The position numbers and the translations under genes are program-made. A DNA stretch of 48,848 nt from Chromatiales bacterium (lineage in GTDB: Bacteria; Pseudomonadota; Gammaproteobacteria; Steroidobacterales; GCA-2729495), in assembly GCA_018699155.1 (NCBI GenBank), contig JABIQA010000198.1, positions 1 to 48,848 on the forward strand, in the 5' to 3' direction. Each line of letters opens with the position of its first letter. Within the stretch, counting starts at the first letter, position 1. Of this stretch, positions 43,801 to 48,848 are shown in pieces. The notes under the pieces were generated by a model. That model searched no databases. It worked only from the letters and a program-made list of their open reading frames with translations, and was not told where the DNA came from.

Positions 43801-46800
43801 TGCACCGCGCACACCAACCGAAGAAGTCTTAGTTAACATCTGGTGCGAGGTGCTGGACGTAGAACAACTTGGTATCGATGATGACTTTTTTGATCTTGGT
43901 GGTCACTCGCTGCTAGCAACCCAGGTAATCTCTCGTATACGTTCAAAATTGAATATCGAAGTGCCACTGATGCGACTGTTTGAAGAGCCGACTATTAGTG
44001 GTTTTAGCAAGTTTTTAGGCTCCGCGGATGGTGCGGATATCACCAATAATATTGAACAAACAATACCGCGACGTAAACCCGGTGCTGCTACCCCGCTCTC
44101 ATTCGCACAACAGCGCTTATGGTTCTTGGAGCAACTTGATCCAGGCAATCCTGCGTATAATTTCCCTATAGCAACCCGGTTCAGCGGAGCACTTAATCGC
44201 AGCGCGCTAAGTAGCGCAATAAATGGATTAATTCTGCGTCATGAAAGCCTGCGCACTCGCTTTGTTGCCGATGGCCAAATGCCCCGGCAAGAAATCCTAG
44301 ACTCTGCTTCGATCGCTTTCGAAGTCTTAGACATGACTATGGCAACCGCCGGCGAGGTGCAGGATAAACTCACCGCACTATCACAACAGCCTTTTGATCT
44401 CACTCAGGCACCACTATTGCGGGCGCATCTTCTGGAGCTTAATTCGGAAGAAAATATTCTGCTTCTGGCAACACATCATATTGTTTCTGATGGTTGGTCA
44501 CTATCGGTTCTATTTAGTGATCTAACCGAACTCTACAACAGCATTTCTGCTAATACAGAAAATAGCTTAAGCGCTCTGCCCGTGCAGTACGCGGATTTTG
44601 CAAACTGGCAACGTGAATGGTTTGATGATGCAGAGCTCAAACGTCAGCTCAATTTTTGGCGCTCACAGCTTAAAGGTGCCGATCCGGTATTAGATCTGCC
44701 TACTGACAAACCTCGCCCGGCAGAACTCAGTTACCGTGGCTCCAGCACTGCGAAACTGTTTAGCAATGATGTAAGTGCATCAATAAAAGCTCTGGCTCAG
44801 GACAATCGAGCAACGCTGTTTATGACCTTACTGGCTGCGTTTAACACCTTGCTAGCTCGCTATGCGCGCCAAGACCACGTTGTTGTAGGCACACCCATTG
44901 CAGGTCGCAAGTACCCTGAGCTCGAACCTCTGATCGGTTTTTTCAGCAATACGCTGGCCATTCATTCAGATTTGTCGGGGGACCCGAGTTTCATCGAACT
45001 GCTGGGACAGGTTAAATCAAACACTCTGCAGGCATACGACCATCAGGACTTACCGTTTGAAAAACTTGTTGAGGAACTCAGCCCTGAAAGGGACATGAGC
45101 CATACTCCGATTTTCCAGACCATGTTCGTATTACAAAACACTCCCGTAGGCAGCAGCACATTCAATAACATTGCTGCTGAGTCGGTCAACTTTGAAATGG
45201 GTATTGCCAAATTTGACCTGCTTCTTGAAGTTAGCGATACCGGCAACGGTCTTCGCGCAGGTCTGCAATACAATGAAGATTTGTTCCTGCCGCACACCAT
45301 CGAACGCATGTTGGAACACTTCGAAAACCTGCTTAACTCCATCGTGGCACAACCAGCAGCGCGTCTTTCAGAACTGCAACTGATCGATCGCAGCGAAACT
45401 CAGACCGTACTTCAGCGTTTTAACAACACCCACGTAGACTACGGTGACTTCCTGCCGCCGCAACAGGCTGTAGAACAACAGGCACAAAGTAGCCCCGATG
45501 CCTGTGCGCTTGAGTTTGGCGCGCAGAAACTAAGTTACGCAACCCTAAATAGCCAAGCCAATATATTGGCACAACAACTCATAGCTAGTGGTGCGAAGCC
45601 CGGTGTGTTTGTCGGCTTGTGCGCCGAACGCTCGATAGCAGCTGTCGTGAGTTTGCTGGCAATACTCAAAACCGGTGCGGCATATCTGCCCATTGATCCT
45701 GACTACCCCGCTGACCGTATCGCTTATATGATTAGCAACAGCAAGGTTCCGCTGCTGTTAAGCGACAGTAAAACTGCAGCAAAACTGCCGGTAAATAACG
45801 CTCAAATTGTATTGCTAGATAAGCTGGATTGGGCTGCGGATAACATCGAAAACCCTAAGGTTAAGGTCGCTCCGGAAGACCCCCTTTACGCCATTTATAC
45901 TTCCGGCTCTACAGGCACCCCTAAAGGTGCCGTATTGCCCCAACGGGCGCTGGCAAATCTACTTGCATGGCAAGTGCGTCGCCCCGGCTTTGAGCATGCT
46001 GCACGGACGCTGCAATATGCTTCGTTAAGTTTCGATGTCCATCATCAAGAGATTTTCCCTACCTGGGCAAGCGGCGGCACTTTAGTACTCATTGACCAAG
46101 AAATGCGTCAGGACTTGCCTGCGCTAGTACGCTTTATTAGTGAAGCTAATATTCAACGTCTGTGGATGCCATTTGCTGCGCTCCAACCGACCGCTGAAAT
46201 AATGGCAGAACGTGACGACCTAAAATTCTCTCTGGAACAAATTTGCACCTCAGGTGAACAGCTACAAGTCACACCGCTGATTCGCAAGTTCTTCAGTAAG
46301 TACCCTAAGGTGGGTTTCCACAATGAGTATGGCCCTTCTGAGGCTCACGTTGTTAGCATTTACAACTTTTCGCCGGGTGCAGAACGCTGGGCAGAATTGC
46401 CGCCTATCGGCAAGCCTGTCCCTAACACGCGCCTTTATATTCTCGATATGAATATGCAACCTTGCCCGATCGGCTTGCCAGGTGAGCTCTATATTGCAGG
46501 CAAGCAGCTGGCCTTGAGCTATCTTAATCAGCCTGAAGAAACTGTTAAACAATTTATTGACGACCCCTTTACGAGCGATGCTAACCGCATGTACAAAACA
46601 GGCGACCTTGCACGCTTCCTAGTGGATGGCAATATCAGCTACATGGGGCGCGTTGATGAGCAGTTTAAGTTCCGCGGCTTCCGTATTGAACCCGGTGAAA
46701 TTGAGGCTGCACTGGCCAACTCAAATAAAGTTAATCTCGCTGCCGTCGTGCTGCGTGAGGACAATCCCGGTGATAAACGACTGGTTGGCTATGTAACTAA

Positions 46801-47278
46801 AGAACCCGGAACTGAGCTGGATATACAGCAGTTGAAAGTAGATCTGCAAACCAGACTGCCTGAATACATTATTCCATCATCCATTGTGGTTCTAGACACA
46901 ATGCCGACCACCCCCAGCGGGAAAATCAGCCGCCTCGAGTTGCCTGTCCCCGATATCAGTTGGGATGCTGAAAGCTATGTAGAACCGAGAAACGAATTAG
47001 AAATCTCACTCACGGATCTCTGGGAAGATATCCTGAGTGTCGAGAAAATTGGTATCCATGACGACTTTTTTGAACTCGGTGGACATTCGCTTCTGGCAAC
47101 TCAGTTAATTTCAAGAATACGGGATACATTCAACCTTGAAATGCCTTTAAAATACATCTTTCGCTACCCAACCGTTGCGCGATTAAGCGAACAGATTTCA
47201 GCACTAGCACTTATGGCTAATCAGCTTAATACTGATGACATTGATGATGACGATGATCTTGAGGAGTTTGAAATATGA
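40835..47278 (+). CDS. NRPS5: C-A(Pro)-T-C-A(Pro-like)-T
   Basis: A 2147-residue two-module synthetase. Unlike NRPS2, 3, 4 and 6 it has no TubC docking domain: a short linker (MNDTEATMSSGLSADSNAPK) leads straight into a condensation domain (FPTSFGQRRLWFL, HHIIADAWS). Then A (SGSTGLPKG at about nt 42721) and T (Ser1025), a second C (HHIVSDGWS), A and T (Ser2085). Both A domains belong to the YGPSE-HVV proline family. No thioesterase; the C-terminus is very acidic (DDIDDDDDLEEFEI), fitting the TubC domain of NRPS6. ATG 40835 is preferred; a TTG two codons earlier is also in frame, and an in-frame stop at 40808 excludes longer versions. It should accept the chain from NRPS4. The first C looks LCL rather than a lipo-initiating starter domain. 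Confidence 0.92.
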   Translation: MNDTEATMSSGLSADSNAPKGDAFLFPTSFGQRRLWFLDQLEPDSSAYNISFATRLVGSVNTDALQAALNDLIARHETLRTSFDVENDEPVQLIEENGHIKLQITNSDNPAEDAIAHMLAQFSNHSFDLRHGPLLKVHLIKTSKIESILFVSIHHIIADAWSLGVLYRELVSLYELHSGNSNDSLDPLEIQYGDFAEWQQEWMQSDDLQKQLNYWKERLSDAPPVLELPIDRPRPRLQTHNGATLSRELSPALASELRLLAQSEQCTLFILLLAAYNVLLMRYSGSDDIVVGTPIAGRGKRELEPLIGFFVNTLAMRADLSGNPTFTELLQQTKQDSLNAYRNQDVPFEKLVEELQPDRVMSYSPVFQTLFVLEHSATGSSSFSELTAEAVRVKSDTAKFDVSLFVSESTDALSCTFEYNTDLFDTATIERMLSHFEVLLESIAANPSARIGEIQLLSASELGTVTRSFNDTACDFGAPQTVHHLVENQVRVTPNQIAIEAHEANDFETLSYLELNRRANRLAHELIAQGVMPGNLIAISYGRSMEMAIATLAVLKAGAAYVPVDPNYPSDRITYMLEDSAATLLLTSSAADATETKTLHLDQFDFTTGDESNPDIVIAADAPLYTIYTSGSTGLPKGVVLGHAGLSNLLRWQQMQNGLRDPARTLQFASLSFDVSFQELFSTWAQGGTLVMISEELRKDLAALAVFVSERSIERLYMPFAALQPLADAFAERSDLQLEIKDIISAGEQLQVTPAIRTLFKRCNGRLHNHYGPSETHVVTSLSLDTAITTPDNWPLLPSIGHPVANTRCYILDSNQRPVAVGLAGELYLAGIQVALQYLGRPELTTEQFSDDPYMPGERMYRSGDRARYKTNGEIEYLGRVDEQVKFRGFRIEPGEIEAIIGSHPGVQLAAVVLKTDAEKKLVAYVCPEPGHEISGTVLRDFAKAQLPDYMNPTHYVVLEAMPLTPSGKIARRLLPEPSWERDAESRYVAPRTPTEEVLVNIWCEVLDVEQLGIDDDFFDLGGHSLLATQVISRIRSKLNIEVPLMRLFEEPTISGFSKFLGSADGADITNNIEQTIPRRKPGAATPLSFAQQRLWFLEQLDPGNPAYNFPIATRFSGALNRSALSSAINGLILRHESLRTRFVADGQMPRQEILDSASIAFEVLDMTMATAGEVQDKLTALSQQPFDLTQAPLLRAHLLELNSEENILLLATHHIVSDGWSLSVLFSDLTELYNSISANTENSLSALPVQYADFANWQREWFDDAELKRQLNFWRSQLKGADPVLDLPTDKPRPAELSYRGSSTAKLFSNDVSASIKALAQDNRATLFMTLLAAFNTLLARYARQDHVVVGTPIAGRKYPELEPLIGFFSNTLAIHSDLSGDPSFIELLGQVKSNTLQAYDHQDLPFEKLVEELSPERDMSHTPIFQTMFVLQNTPVGSSTFNNIAAESVNFEMGIAKFDLLLEVSDTGNGLRAGLQYNEDLFLPHTIERMLEHFENLLNSIVAQPAARLSELQLIDRSETQTVLQRFNNTHVDYGDFLPPQQAVEQQAQSSPDACALEFGAQKLSYATLNSQANILAQQLIASGAKPGVFVGLCAERSIAAVVSLLAILKTGAAYLPIDPDYPADRIAYMISNSKVPLLLSDSKTAAKLPVNNAQIVLLDKLDWAADNIENPKVKVAPEDPLYAIYTSGSTGTPKGAVLPQRALANLLAWQVRRPGFEHAARTLQYASLSFDVHHQEIFPTWASGGTLVLIDQEMRQDLPALVRFISEANIQRLWMPFAALQPTAEIMAERDDLKFSLEQICTSGEQLQVTPLIRKFFSKYPKVGFHNEYGPSEAHVVSIYNFSPGAERWAELPPIGKPVPNTRLYILDMNMQPCPIGLPGELYIAGKQLALSYLNQPEETVKQFIDDPFTSDANRMYKTGDLARFLVDGNISYMGRVDEQFKFRGFRIEPGEIEAALANSNKVNLAAVVLREDNPGDKRLVGYVTKEPGTELDIQQLKVDLQTRLPEYIIPSSIVVLDTMPTTPSGKISRLELPVPDISWDAESYVEPRNELEISLTDLWEDILSVEKIGIHDDFFELGGHSLLATQLISRIRDTFNLEMPLKYIFRYPTVARLSEQISALALMANQLNTDDIDDDDDLEEFEI
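40905..44010 (+). other. NRPS5 module 1: C-A(Pro)-T
   Basis: The pocket reads D-V-Q-Y-I-A-H-V-V-K, a proline-family code, with LHNHYGPSETHVVT. T is FFDLGGHSLLA. Pro is the best call; a ring-modified Pro is not excluded. Confidence 0.82.
44085..47200 (+). other. NRPS5 module 2: C-A(divergent Pro-like)-T
   Basis: The pocket reads D-V-Q-W-C-S-E-V-V-K: the framework of the proline family but with Trp, Cys, Ser and Glu at the four middle positions. The motif is FHNEYGPSEAHVVS. It may prefer a larger or polar cyclic amino acid (for example a hydroxylated proline or pipecolate); this is inference. Confidence 0.7.
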
Positions 47279-48848
47279 GCACTGCTGCTCTTATCAAAAA
47301 ACTCCATAACCTGGGCGTACGTATTCGTCTTGTCGATGGCGACCTCAAGATAAAAGCACCCAAAGGGGCTATTAATAAAGAACTTCAGCTCGAACTAAAG
47401 GCCAGCAAATCCAAGCTGATCGAGTTTTTGAGCACTGCAGGTAGCGCACAGCATCAGCCAACACCAGCGCTGACCAAAGCTCCTGATGGCGCCAAGCTCA
47501 CGCCATCATTTGCTCAACAGCGTTTATGGTTCCTAGACCAATTAGAGTCAGGCAACACCGTCTACAACATTCCTTTTGTATTGCGCTTGCGTGGCGAACT
47601 AAATATTCAAGCTCTCGGGGCAGCATTTAACGATTTGATAGCTAGACACGAGGCTCTGCGCACCCGCTTTGCTATCGACGAAAACGATGATCCGATCCTT
47701 ATCATCGACTATGAACTCAAAGCAACAATAGATCACGTCGACATGAGCGGTGCCGATGATGATGCTATCCGTACGACACTCGAAGAACTCAACCAGAATG
47801 GATTTAACCTCGTTCATGGGCCACTCATTCGATTGCATCTGTTGCAAATCAGCCCGACTGATCAGGTGCTGTTTATACTCATGCACCACATTATTTCTGA
47901 TGGCTGGTCGCTGGATGTCATTGGTCGTGAATTGGTTGCCTTTTATAGTGCTCACAAAAACAATGAAGTCGCTGATCTGCCAGAATTACCTTTGCAGTTT
48001 TCTGACTACGCCTGGTGGGAGCAGAACTGGCTCAAAGACGATGTGCTTGAACGGCATCTCGATTTCTGGCGCAACAATCTAGCGGGTGCGCCAAAAGTAC
48101 TCGAATTACCCACCGACAAAACCCGCCCTGCAATAGCAAGCAACCGTGGCGGACGCGTGCAACGTCAATTTTCGCAAGCTGTAAGCAGCCGCCTGAACGA
48201 ACTCGCAAAGGCCGAGGGCGGCACCCTGTTTATGGTGCTACTGGCTGCCTGCGACCTGTTGCTGTCCCGCTACACAGGACAAGAAGACATCATCGTTGGC
48301 ACTCCGATTGCAGGCCGCGATCGCACCGAGCTGGAAGGACTGATCGGGTTCTTTATTAACAACCTTGTCATGCGAACAGATCTGTCAGGAGACCCCAACT
48401 TCCGTGAGTTGGTCCAACGGACAAAGACCACAGCCTTAGATGCCTATACTCATCAGGCATTGCCTTTCGACAAACTGGTTGAAGATATTCAACCAGAACG
48501 CAACATGAGTCAGACCCCAATTTATCAGGTCGTTTTCATGCTGCAGAATGCGCCGATGGAAGGCGGCAGTTTCGCAGACCTGCAGACAGAATCCATCGGT
48601 TTTGAGTACGGTACGGCAAAACTAGACCTAACTATCGCGACCATCGAAACACCCACTGGTATCGTGGCTGAAATTGAATACAACCGCGATATTTTTGACC
48701 ACGCAACCATCGAACGCATGATGGATCACTTTGAGTGCTTACTCGAAGGCATTGCAGCTAACCCCGATCAGTCTATTGGCAGCTACGACATGCTCAGCGA
48801 GGCTGAAAGGCATCAACTGCTGATCGAGTGGAACAGCACCGATTTTGA
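47275..48848 (+). CDS. NRPS6 (partial): TubC docking domain-C-A start, runs off the right edge
   Basis: The ATG at 47275 overlaps the NRPS5 stop (ATGA), with GAGGAG about nine bases upstream. The visible 524 residues comprise a TubC-type docking domain (1-52, LIKKLHNLGVRIRLVDGDLK, APKGA) and a complete condensation domain (about 75-505, PSFAQQRLWFLDQL, MHHIISDGWS, GTPIAGRDRTELEGLIGFF). The sequence ends as the linker to an adenylation domain begins (LLIEWNSTDF). It adds at least one further residue after the second Pro-like module. Whether a thioesterase follows cannot be seen. Confidence 0.9.
   Translation, partial: MSTAALIKKLHNLGVRIRLVDGDLKIKAPKGAINKELQLELKASKSKLIEFLSTAGSAQHQPTPALTKAPDGAKLTPSFAQQRLWFLDQLESGNTVYNIPFVLRLRGELNIQALGAAFNDLIARHEALRTRFAIDENDDPILIIDYELKATIDHVDMSGADDDAIRTTLEELNQNGFNLVHGPLIRLHLLQISPTDQVLFILMHHIISDGWSLDVIGRELVAFYSAHKNNEVADLPELPLQFSDYAWWEQNWLKDDVLERHLDFWRNNLAGAPKVLELPTDKTRPAIASNRGGRVQRQFSQAVSSRLNELAKAEGGTLFMVLLAACDLLLSRYTGQEDIIVGTPIAGRDRTELEGLIGFFINNLVMRTDLSGDPNFRELVQRTKTTALDAYTHQALPFDKLVEDIQPERNMSQTPIYQVVFMLQNAPMEGGSFADLQTESIGFEYGTAKLDLTIATIETPTGIVAEIEYNRDIFDHATIERMMDHFECLLEGIAANPDQSIGSYDMLSEAERHQLLIEWNSTDF

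Noticed and set aside
1-48848. CRISPR arrays, tRNA or rRNA genes, insertion sequences
   Set aside because: None seen; the repetitiveness comes from homologous NRPS modules, not from mobile elements.

Overview
The window is dominated by one very large nonribosomal peptide synthetase (NRPS) locus. The base composition is moderate (low-to-mid 50s % GC by eye). A QueD very close to the enterobacterial type, TubC-type docking domains, and tightly overlapping ATGA/TAATG gene junctions together suggest a gammaproteobacterium, plausibly marine or polysaccharide-degrading because the left edge carries a secreted glycoside-hydrolase-like gene. The organism cannot be named from the sequence.

Layout, left to right. 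(1) 1-896, minus strand: the 5' part of a secreted GH123/DUF4091-like protein. (2) 1023-3426, minus strand: an operon of three overlapping paralogues of the prolyl-4-hydroxylase-type Fe(II)/2-oxoglutarate oxygenase family. The outer two keep the HxD...H and Lys residues; the middle one has lost all of them. (3) 3427-4127: a divergent control region with a palindrome at 3913-3926. (4) 4128-18377, plus strand: queD and NRPS1-3, each start overlapping the preceding stop. (5) 18459-40163: NRPS4, a single 7234-residue ORF with six modules. (6) 40164-40834: a gap with a candidate leader ORF. (7) 40835 to the right edge: NRPS5 and the start of NRPS6.

Reading the A-domain pockets by eye, the colinear product begins with an acid chosen by a starter A domain that lacks the alpha-amino-binding Asp. 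It continues with Cys cyclised and oxidised to thiazole, then N-Me-Gly, Pro, Ser, Gly, N-Me-Thr, Thr, an unassigned residue that is epimerised to D, Ala, Pro, and a second Pro-like residue, and goes on beyond the edge. That is twelve A domains without any thioesterase, so release lies outside the window.

The boldest idea is that QueD, whose product 6-carboxytetrahydropterin is a carboxylic acid with no alpha-amino group, is cotranscribed with the assembly line because it supplies the starter acid or its precursor. The divergent oxygenases could hydroxylate Pro or other residues of the peptide. Both are inferences. The domain architecture itself is read directly from the sequence.
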